A stretch of DNA of 64,000 bases from Streptomyces malaysiensis subsp. samsunensis (GTDB lineage Bacteria; Actinomycetota; Actinomycetes; Streptomycetales; Streptomycetaceae), in the NCBI RefSeq assembly GCF_024519315.1, contig NZ_JANIIC010000009.1:62001-126000 (forward strand), given 5' to 3'. The notes under the pieces were generated by a model, which was given only the letters and a program-made list of their open reading frames with translations, searched no databases and was not told where the DNA came from. The translations under genes were made by a program, and so were the position numbers. This document shows positions 26,169 through 33,335 of this stretch, one piece after another (position 1 is the first letter of the stretch; each line of letters opens with the position of its first letter).

Positions 26169-27175
26169 TGCACGATCTGACCGGAGCCCCGTACCGGTGG
26201 CCGGACGAGCTGGCGGAGCTGTGGCGGCGCTGCCTTCGGCGGGCGGCCTGTGATCCGGGCTGGGACGCCCGGCCGCCCTGGCAGGGCGATCCCGAGTTGC
26301 GGGCCGCGCTGGGCGCCGTGCTCGGACTGTCCGTGGCGGCGGGCGGGCCGCTCGTCAGCTCGGGAATCCGCCCTCTGGTGGCGCCGTTCGCCCTCTTGGG
26401 ACGCAGAGTCGTGGTGGAAAGGCCCAGCTTCCTCGGAGTCGTCACGGCCTTCGAACGGTGCGGTGCCCGGGTGCTCCAGGCGGATCTGAGGGAGGCGCTC
26501 CGCATCGCCCGGCCCGCCCGCGAGCACCTGCTGTGGATCACCTCGCCCTGGCGCAACCCCGACGGCTGGAGCCTGGACCGGGCGGCCGCCGACCGCCTGG
26601 CCGGCTTCGTCGCCGACGGCGGAGTCCTGGTGCAGAATGAGACGTACCGGTTCTTCACCCCTCCTGGGCTCCGTGCGGAGGGCCTGCGGGTGCCGGGCGC
26701 GTTCGTCGCTGGGTCTATGACCAAAGCTGCCGGGCCGTGGGCCCGGCTGGGCTGGCTGCACGGTCACACGGTGCCGCCCCAGGTCGAGGCACACCTGCGG
26801 GCCGCTGCCCCGCCGGCGGTATGGCAGCGGGCCTGGGCCCGCTTCGCCGCGGACGGGGGTGTCGAGCGGCTGCTGGAGCGCTGCCGGGCGGTGGCCGCCC
26901 TCACCGCCCACGCCTCGGCCGTGTCCGGCGCCCGGCAGCACGGCGGCGCCAGCGTGCTGGTACGGCTCGGCATCGAGGAGCCGGTGGACCACCTGCTGCG
27001 GGAGCACGGCCTGCGCGTCGGCGACGGACAGGACTTCGGGGCCCCGGCCGGGACGGTACGCCTGTGCTTCCTGGGCTGCCCGGCCGACTGCGACCACCGT
27101 GCGCTCGGCCTCCTGCCCTACCCGGACGCACACCGGGCCGGGGCACTGCCGCAACGGCAGGACACCGGCCCCTGA
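26168..27175 (+). CDS. PLP-dependent aminotransferase-like protein (fold type I) with altered active site
   Basis: A 335-residue protein; ATG 26168 shares its A with the previous stop (TGATG). Fold-type-I features: ITSPWRNPDGWSL in place of the TxPxNPTG motif, GSMTKAAGPWARLGW with K186 as the probable PLP lysine and R193 nearby, and a short C-terminal domain. The normally invariant Asp of the DExY motif, which holds the pyridine nitrogen, is Asn here (VQNETYRFF, N157). The protein is also short for the class (usual 380-400). It could be a decarboxylase, lyase or aminotransferase with altered chemistry, or a non-catalytic relative. It is the last gene of its operon. Confidence 0.7.
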   Translation: MHDLTGAPYRWPDELAELWRRCLRRAACDPGWDARPPWQGDPELRAALGAVLGLSVAAGGPLVSSGIRPLVAPFALLGRRVVVERPSFLGVVTAFERCGARVLQADLREALRIARPAREHLLWITSPWRNPDGWSLDRAAADRLAGFVADGGVLVQNETYRFFTPPGLRAEGLRVPGAFVAGSMTKAAGPWARLGWLHGHTVPPQVEAHLRAAAPPAVWQRAWARFAADGGVERLLERCRAVAALTAHASAVSGARQHGGASVLVRLGIEEPVDHLLREHGLRVGDGQDFGAPAGTVRLCFLGCPADCDHRALGLLPYPDAHRAGALPQRQDTGP

Positions 27176-27190
27176 GGCCGCGCCCCGGGC

Positions 27191-27562
27191 CTACCGGCGG
27201 GGCACCAGCAGTCCGCCGATCTCCAGTACGTCGTTGAGCAGGTGGTGCACCTGCTCGATCTCCTGGGGGGAGCAGTCCAGCAGGATCTTCACCTCGACGT
27301 CCCGCTTGAGCAGGTCGGCGGTCAGGAAAACGCCGACCACGCCGGCGTCCGACGCGTCGCCGACGAAGACGTCCACCCCGTCGCCGTCACCGCCGGTAGT
27401 CCCTTCCAGATACCCGTAGCGGACGGGATAGATGGCTTCGGGGACGCGCGGGTGGCGCGATCCCTTCGGCCGGTCGACGACCAGCTCGGCCGAGGCGACC
27501 AACTCGTCGAGGTGGGCGAAGAACCCCGTCCCGCCTCCTGTCGCACCCTCCTGCTCAGCCAT
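27191..27562 (-). CDS. Small inorganic-pyrophosphatase-like protein
   Basis: A 123-residue protein. The stretch VDRPKGSRHPRVPEAIYPVRYGYLEG, followed by GDGDGVDVFVGD, corresponds to the core of family I inorganic pyrophosphatase (YP-x-xYG and the acidic D-x-D-x-x-D metal site). It is shorter than the usual ~165 residues, like the small PPase homologues found in natural-product loci. It overlaps the acyl carrier protein gene by 8 bp, so the two are co-translated. It could remove pyrophosphate from the adenylation reaction that loads that carrier. It ends 15 bp from the convergent PLP gene. Confidence 0.6.
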   Translation of the reverse strand: MAEQEGATGGGTGFFAHLDELVASAELVVDRPKGSRHPRVPEAIYPVRYGYLEGTTGGDGDGVDVFVGDASDAGVVGVFLTADLLKRDVEVKILLDCSPQEIEQVHHLLNDVLEIGGLLVPRR

Positions 27563-27806
27563 GGACGCTTTCCTTTCCGGCCACCAGGTCAGTAATGCTC
27601 TTCAGCGTCTCGAAGTTCTCGAAATTCAACTCGTCGTCTTCGAAGATGATGTCGAAATCCTCCTCGATGCGGAGCGTCAGCTCGACGCTGAGCAGCGAGT
27701 TGAGACCGTGATGGGAGAGGATGTCCAGATCTCCGATGCCCTGGGCGTCGCCGAGTAGTTCACCGACCCGTGCGCGCACGATATCGGTGACCTCGCACCT
27801 GTCCAT
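27555..27806 (-). CDS. Free-standing acyl/peptidyl carrier protein
   Basis: An 83-residue protein from ATG 27806, with AAAGGCG upstream. The helix-II motif reads HHGLNSLLSVELTLRIEEDF, with S37 as the phosphopantetheine site; the usual Asp-Ser-Leu is Asn-Ser-Leu. The length and acidic character fit a discrete type II carrier. The ligase and BtrK-like decarboxylase at 29-32 kb are the obvious partners: the ligase would load an amino acid onto this Ser and the decarboxylase act on the carrier-bound form, as BtrI, BtrJ and BtrK do in butirosin synthesis. It is transcribed divergently from them. Confidence 0.83.
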   Translation of the reverse strand: MDRCEVTDIVRARVGELLGDAQGIGDLDILSHHGLNSLLSVELTLRIEEDFDIIFEDDELNFENFETLKSITDLVAGKESVHG

Positions 27807-28391
27807 GAGTTCGCCTTTCGCGTTCCGGTGACGACTCGAATCGTCGCAGAATCCATTCCATTTTTCCAGTGCCGAGTCGCACGGAAACACTTCTATGGGA
27901 AAGGCGGCACAATTCGGCTGATGTCCGGTCGGGAGCGGGAGGCGTCCTGTGCCGTTCCGGCCGGAGCGCCGCCCGAACCCGTCAGGTCCGGGCTGCGGAC
28001 TGAGGGGGCCGCTCGACGCCGGTGCCTTCGGAGCGCCCTGTCCGGATGACTCACCGTCCCAGCGCCGGACACCGCGCCGCTCGCTCGCCGGGCCGTCTCC
28101 GCACGCCCGCGGGCCTGCCGGCGCCTGTCGCCGCAACGGATCCGACCTGACCGTGTACGACTACGGATCCCCCGTCGGCAGGGACTCCCTTCCGGTGCGC
28201 GGGACTTCACCTCGGAGGCCGCCGACGCCTTCACCGCCGCGGCGCGGAACGGGGGGCGGACTCCGCAGGGACGCTGATCGATCGGAGATCGGAAATAGAT
28301 CCGGCGGTCTTAAATTGAGGGAGAAGGGCATGGCAGCCCGCCCCGATCCGGTATTCGCGTATACCTGCCCGAATCCCATGTCTGAGGAGTC
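27807..28391. other. Divergent intergenic region
   Basis: This 585-bp region separates the leftward carrier-protein gene from the rightward ABC relic and ligase operon and must contain promoters for both directions. Base composition dips towards AT near 27840-27920 and 28290-28320. No small gene or clear operator was identified. Confidence 0.4.
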
Positions 28392-29141
28392 ATGTACCCA
28401 GCCGCCATTCCGGAGACAGCGGTGGAGAACACCGGGACGCCGGCGGAATCCGAGGCCTCACCGAATTTCAGGGACCGATTCCTTCACGCCCGGGCGACGG
28501 GCGCGCGCGGCGCCCCTCCGGAATTCGGGATGTCCGTGGACGCCGCGGAATCCCGCCTGCGGCGCCGAGACACGGTCCGGGACAAGCCGGGAGGGCCCGC
28601 GGAGCGCAGGCCGCCGTGGAAGGCAGCGCGGGCCCCCCTCGTCACGCTGCGGCGGCCGCGGGTCCCGGTGCGTCCGCAGACGCGGACCACCGGCTACACC
28701 GTCGCGTGCCCGGCCGCGGTCTTTGCCCTGCACGGGGTGATCGTCTCCGTCCGGCAACCGCGCGAGGCCCGCCGGATCCCGGACGGCGCCCGGGACCTCG
28801 GGGTCCGCCACCGGGGCGTGTGCTCCGTCCCGAAGGCACTGCGCGGACTGCCGCCGGGCGCGCTCCCGCTCCGGAACTTCAGCCACTTCGTAGTGCCGGA
28901 CCGAATCGACGGCCGACGAGTGCATCCGGCCGATCCACAGTCCTGCCGGGCCGACACCCTTATGCGCGGGCCCGGAACCACCCTGGTCGTCATCGCGCAC
29001 CGCCTCACCGCCGTCGAGGACACCGGCCGGATCGTCGTGCTCGACGAGGGCCGCGTCGTGCAGGCGGGGCGGCACGACGCGTCACCGGCGCACGACGGCC
29101 CCTGCCGCTCTTCGGTCCGGCCGGGCGGGGAGGGCGAGTGA
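28392..29141 (+). pseudogene. Chimeric frame ending in an ABC-ATPase C-terminal fragment
   Basis: A 249-codon open frame from ATG 28392. Only the last ~65 residues are recognisable: TTLVVIAHRLTAVEDTGRIV, then VLDEGRVVQAGRHD, the H-loop and C-terminal end of an ABC exporter ATPase. Walker A, the LSGGQ signature and Walker B are absent. The first ~180 residues are Arg/Pro-rich and match nothing I know. The stop overlaps the ligase start (TGATG). I read it as a rearranged remnant of a third ABC exporter; the two intact ones lie at 35.5-39.2 kb. Confidence 0.5.
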
Positions 29142-30649
29142 TGACGGACGTCGTTCCCACCACACCGGCGGCCCCCGGCATCCCCGTCGACCTGGTGGCC
29201 GTCCTCGACCGGGCCGCCCGTCTGCACGGTCCGCGCCCCGCGGTGCGTGACGCCTTTGGATCCTGGACCTGGAGCCGGCTCTCCGCCGCCAGTTGGACGG
29301 TCGCAAGGAGACTCGCCGAGCACGGCGTCGAACCGGGCGGCAGGGTGCTCTCGGTGCTGCCGCCGGGCCGGGAGTTCGCCGCGCTGCTCTTCGGCGTGCT
29401 GCGGGCCGGGTGCTCCCTCGTCCCGGCCCGCCCGGCGAGCAGCGACTTCGAACTCTCCCACCTGCTGGCCGACGCACGGCCCGTGCTCGTGGCGACCGCC
29501 GACAGACCGGTCCCGGCCGCCGGCGGTGCCGCGGTCCGCGTCTCCACCCTGCTGCGCGACGGTGTCCGCCCCGCCGCCGCCCCCGAGCCCCGCCACCAGG
29601 TCGGAGCGTCGGACGAGGCGCTGCTGCTCTACACCTCCGGCTCCACCGGACGCCCCAAGGGCATCGTCTGCCCTCACCGGGCGGTGGTCTTCGCCGCACG
29701 CGCCATCGCCGAGCGCCTCGGCTACCAACCGCAGGACGTCGTCTGGAACCGGTTGCCGCTCTCCTTCGACTACGGGCTCTACCAGCTCTTCCTCTGCGCA
29801 CTCGCCGGCGCCGAACTGGTGCTGCCGCCGGGGGAGATGTCCGCGGGCGAGCTGGCGCGGCTGCGTGAGGGCGGCGCCACCGTGCTGCCCCTGGTCCCTG
29901 CCCTCGGTGTCACGCTGGCCCGGCTCGCACGGCGCGACCCGCGCCCCACCCGGGTGCGGCTGCTGACCAACACCGGCGCGGCCCTCGTCGGCGCCGACGC
30001 CGCCCGGGTCCGCGCCGTGTTCCCCGGCAGCTCCCTCGTGTGCATGTACGGGATGACCGAGTGCAAGCGCATCACCATCGCCGACCCCGACGAAGACCTG
30101 ACGCACCCGGGCACCGTCGGCCGGGCCCTGCCGGGCACCCGGCTGTTCGTCGTCAACGAGCACGGCCGCCCGCAACCGCCAGGCACCGCCGGCCAGATCG
30201 TATCGGCGGGTCCGCACGTCATGGCCGGTTACCGGAACGCCCCCGAGGAGACCGCGCACCGCTTCGGCCCGGCCCCGGACGGCGACGGCACGGCCGTCTA
30301 CACGGGCGACACGGGCCGGATCGATCCGGACGGGCGGCTGTACTTCCTCGGCAGGAGCGACGACATCTTCAAGCACCGTGGCTGGCGGATGAGCACCCTG
30401 GAGCTGGAGACGGCCCTGCTGGACGTTCCGGGGGTGCGGGCCGCCGCCACGGCGCCGCCCGACGCCGCCGGCGTACTGACCGTCTGGGCGGTCACGGATC
30501 TCGCGGCGCACGAGGTGCTGCGGGCACTGGTGGAGCGACTTGGCGCCGCGCGGGCGCCGGACCGCTGCGTCGTGCTGGCGGAGCTGCCTCGTACGGCCCA
30601 CGGGAAGGTGGACCGTGTGGCGCTGCGCACAGGGGGGTGGCAGCGATGA
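29141..30649 (+). CDS. Acyl-/aminoacyl-AMP ligase (adenylation enzyme)
   Basis: A 502-residue free-standing adenylation enzyme (ATG 29141; GTG 29138 is also possible). Core motifs: LLLYTSGSTGRPKGIV (A3, ATP loop), LVCMYGMTECKR (A5), AVYTGDTGRIDPDGRLYFLGRSDD (A7/A8 region), KHRGWRMSTLELE, and AHGKVDR with the C-terminal catalytic lysine. It should activate a carboxylic or amino acid as the adenylate and load it on a carrier protein, most likely the 83-residue ACP at 27.6 kb. Substrate cannot be read reliably. It is ATGA-coupled to the decarboxylase, which suggests the loaded acyl group is an amino acid. Confidence 0.86.
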   Translation: MTDVVPTTPAAPGIPVDLVAVLDRAARLHGPRPAVRDAFGSWTWSRLSAASWTVARRLAEHGVEPGGRVLSVLPPGREFAALLFGVLRAGCSLVPARPASSDFELSHLLADARPVLVATADRPVPAAGGAAVRVSTLLRDGVRPAAAPEPRHQVGASDEALLLYTSGSTGRPKGIVCPHRAVVFAARAIAERLGYQPQDVVWNRLPLSFDYGLYQLFLCALAGAELVLPPGEMSAGELARLREGGATVLPLVPALGVTLARLARRDPRPTRVRLLTNTGAALVGADAARVRAVFPGSSLVCMYGMTECKRITIADPDEDLTHPGTVGRALPGTRLFVVNEHGRPQPPGTAGQIVSAGPHVMAGYRNAPEETAHRFGPAPDGDGTAVYTGDTGRIDPDGRLYFLGRSDDIFKHRGWRMSTLELETALLDVPGVRAAATAPPDAAGVLTVWAVTDLAAHEVLRALVERLGAARAPDRCVVLAELPRTAHGKVDRVALRTGGWQR

Positions 30650-31908
30650 GCCGCCCCGGGCACACCGTGATGCCCGACCTGCTCAGCCGGATCGCCCAGG
30701 AATACGGCACGCCGGCGTACGTCTACGAACTGGCCGCGGTGAGCGCCGCGGCCGCGATGCTCACCGCGGATCTGCCCGCCCCCAGCGGCTTGATGTACTC
30801 GCTGAAGGCGAATCCGCATCCGGCGGTCGTCGGCCGGCTGGTCACCGGTGGCAACGGTGCGGAGGTCAGCTCACCCGGCGAACTCGCAGCCGCCCTCGAT
30901 GCCGGCTGCCCACCGGAAAAGATCATGTACACCGGACCGGGCAAGGATTTCCAGCACCTGGTCGGGGCCCTGACGGCCGGGGTGCGCTGTTTCTCGGTGG
31001 AGTCGCTGGTCGACCGAGACCGGCTGGCCGACGCCTGCCAGCTGCTGGGTGTCCACGCCGAATACCTCGTACGGCTCAACACCCCCCGGGGCAGCGCGCG
31101 CGGCGCCCTGCGCATGACCGGGCGGCCCACCGCGTTCGGCACCGACCTGGCCAACCGGCAGGAGATCGCCGCACTGCTGCGGGCCCGCGGCCGGGTCCGC
31201 CCCGTGGGCACCCACACCTTCAGCGCCACCAACGTCGACGAGCCCGCCGCGCTGCTCCAGGAGTTCCGCAGCGCCCTCGCCGCCGTCCGTACCGTGTGCG
31301 GCGCGGCAGAGTTCGCCCCGCGACTGCTCGCACTCGGCGGTGGGTTTCCAGCACCCATGGCACGGCCGGGCGCGCTGGCCCGCCATCCGGACCTCGCTGC
31401 GGGCCTCAAGAGTGAGCTGGACACGGCATTCCCGGGCTGGCGCCGGGGCAGGCCGCATATCCTCTTCGAGTCGGGCCGCTACCTGACGGCCACCGCCGGC
31501 ACCCTGCTCACCAGGATCCTGGACGTCAAGGCATCCGGCGGCCGGACCTTCGTGGTGCTGGACGCCGGGGTGCACGTGCTCGGCGGGATGACCGGCCTCG
31601 GCCGCCTGATGGCGCCCAGTGCCCAGCCCTTCACCGTTGGCGGGAGCGGCGCCGGCGAGGAGACGGCGGTGACGCTGGCCGGCCCGCTGTGCACCCCGCT
31701 GGACGTGCTCAACGCCTCGGCCCGTCTGGTCGATCCGCGGCCGGGGCAGTTGCTCGCCGTGCCCAACACCGGCGCCTACGGCCCGACCGCCAGCCTGCTC
31801 GGCTTCCTGAGCCACACCGGCCCGGTCGAGGTCGTCGTCGAGGGCGCCCGGATCCACAGCGCCCGCCGCCTGGTCATCAGCTCGGAGAAAGTGGCTCCCC
31901 TTGTCTGA
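30646..31908 (+). CDS. PLP-dependent decarboxylase, fold type III (BtrK / diaminopimelate decarboxylase-like)
   Basis: A 420-residue protein, ATGA-coupled to the ligase. Alanine-racemase-fold landmarks: MYSLKANPHP with K54 forming the PLP aldimine, LALGGGFPAP as the phosphate-binding glycine loop, and GPLCTPLDVL (C349) plus NTGAYGPTAS near the end, the cross-subunit catalytic residues of this family. Acting with a ligase and carrier protein, it resembles BtrK, which decarboxylates carrier-bound glutamate. It could alternatively act on free amino acids such as ornithine or diaminopimelate, but lysine biosynthesis is unlikely given the neighbours. Confidence 0.82.
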   Translation: MSRPGHTVMPDLLSRIAQEYGTPAYVYELAAVSAAAAMLTADLPAPSGLMYSLKANPHPAVVGRLVTGGNGAEVSSPGELAAALDAGCPPEKIMYTGPGKDFQHLVGALTAGVRCFSVESLVDRDRLADACQLLGVHAEYLVRLNTPRGSARGALRMTGRPTAFGTDLANRQEIAALLRARGRVRPVGTHTFSATNVDEPAALLQEFRSALAAVRTVCGAAEFAPRLLALGGGFPAPMARPGALARHPDLAAGLKSELDTAFPGWRRGRPHILFESGRYLTATAGTLLTRILDVKASGGRTFVVLDAGVHVLGGMTGLGRLMAPSAQPFTVGGSGAGEETAVTLAGPLCTPLDVLNASARLVDPRPGQLLAVPNTGAYGPTASLLGFLSHTGPVEVVVEGARIHSARRLVISSEKVAPLV

Positions 31909-33103
31909 GTCCCGCACCCGCCCCATCCCCGCCCGACCAGCCTGCGACGGCAGGGCGCAGGACGACCTGGACGCGCTGGTCGCCCTGCTCGCGGTCAACG
32001 CCGCGGGCGTCGACCGCACCGCATGCTTCCCCGAGGAGAACCTCGCGGCCCTGCGCAGTGCGGGCTACCTCGGCTTCCTGATACCCCGCCGGTACGGAGG
32101 CATGGGCCGCGACCTGGCCGACCTGGTCACGGTGGCGCAGCGCCTCGCCGGAGCCTGCCTCTCCACGGCGATGATCTGGGCGATGCACTGCCAGCAGGCC
32201 GACGTGCTGGTGCGACACGCCGGCCCGCGTCTGGCCGCGGAGTTGCTGCCGCGGGTGGCCGCCGGCGAGGTGTATTTGGCCTCCGTCACCACCGGGACGG
32301 TGACCGGAGGCCACCTGCTCTCCGCAGCCGACGCTCTGGAGCGTGGCATCGAGGAGGAGATCCTGCTGCGGCGCGAGGCCCCGGTGGTCACCGGAGGAGA
32401 GCACGCCGACGGCTTCCTGATCACCATGCGCGATACGGCCCACGCGGACGGGCACGCGGTCAGCCTGGTCTACGCCGACCGCGACGCGCTCACGGTCGAG
32501 GCAACCGGCGGTTGGAACACCCTGGGGATGCGGGGCACGGCCAGCGGGGCGCTGAAACTCTCCGGTGCGGTGCCCCCGGACCAGGTCGTCGGGCCGCCCG
32601 GTGGCTTCCGGGAGGTCGCCCTGGACAGCATGATCCCGGTGGGACACCTGGCCTGGAGCGCCTGCTGGCTCGGCGCCGCCCGCTCCTCCTTCTCCGCTCT
32701 GCTGCGCTGGCTCAGCAGGGAGCAGCGCGAGCGCCTCTCCTCGCCCCTGGTGCACGAGCGCCTCGGCCGGATAAGGCTCGACCTGGAACTGGTCAGCGGA
32801 TACCTCGGCGGGGTGCGCCAAGAGGTGGAGCGAGTACGCGCCGACCGGTCCCGGCCGGACTCCGCCGAGGTGCAGATCCACCTCAACTCCCTGAAGACGG
32901 CCGCTTCGGAGCTGACCTATCAGGCGGTCGACCGCATGGTGCAGCTTGCTGGACTGGCGGTCGGCTATGGCACGGACTCGCCCGTCCCACTGGAGCGGAC
33001 GCTGCGGGATCTGCGTTCCGCCGCGCTGAACTACTCCAACGACCGCTTGTGGACGGCCAACGGAGCGCTGTGCCTGCTCGACCGCGGTGTCACGCTGCTG
33101 TGA
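31901..33103 (+). CDS. Acyl-CoA dehydrogenase-like flavoprotein
   Basis: About 400 residues. The likely start is TTG 31901, overlapping the decarboxylase by 8 nt; the RBS is weak, so the start is tentative. The acyl-CoA dehydrogenase fold is clear: LRSAGYLGFLIPRRYGGMG, then LAGACLSTAMIWAMHCQQ, GGWNTLGMRGTASGALKL, and RDLRSAALNYSNDRL near the end. The usual flavin segment (TEPxAGSD) and the C-terminal catalytic Glu of the common subfamily are not obvious. In clusters with a ligase and carrier protein, such enzymes oxidise the carrier-bound acyl or aminoacyl chain, as in pyrrole formation from prolyl-carrier. I infer desaturation of the carrier-bound substrate. Confidence 0.8.
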   Translation: MSESRTRPIPARPACDGRAQDDLDALVALLAVNAAGVDRTACFPEENLAALRSAGYLGFLIPRRYGGMGRDLADLVTVAQRLAGACLSTAMIWAMHCQQADVLVRHAGPRLAAELLPRVAAGEVYLASVTTGTVTGGHLLSAADALERGIEEEILLRREAPVVTGGEHADGFLITMRDTAHADGHAVSLVYADRDALTVEATGGWNTLGMRGTASGALKLSGAVPPDQVVGPPGGFREVALDSMIPVGHLAWSACWLGAARSSFSALLRWLSREQRERLSSPLVHERLGRIRLDLELVSGYLGGVRQEVERVRADRSRPDSAEVQIHLNSLKTAASELTYQAVDRMVQLAGLAVGYGTDSPVPLERTLRDLRSAALNYSNDRLWTANGALCLLDRGVTLL

Positions 33104-33335
33104 ACCCGCCTGAGGCGGATACGCCGGCGTTCCGCAGCGCCGACTGCGCTGTGCCGCCCTCGACCCGGACCGGGCGATGCCCGGCCCGGAAAGAGGAACG
33201 CGACAGTTCCCCACACAGGTCCGCGCTCACGTCGAGCACGTCTTTGCCCGTACGAAGGCCGGCAGACCGGCAGGACCGGACATCTCGTGAACGTCGTGGA
33301 TTTTCGTGTGCGCTGCTCTTGTCGAAAGGAGAAAG

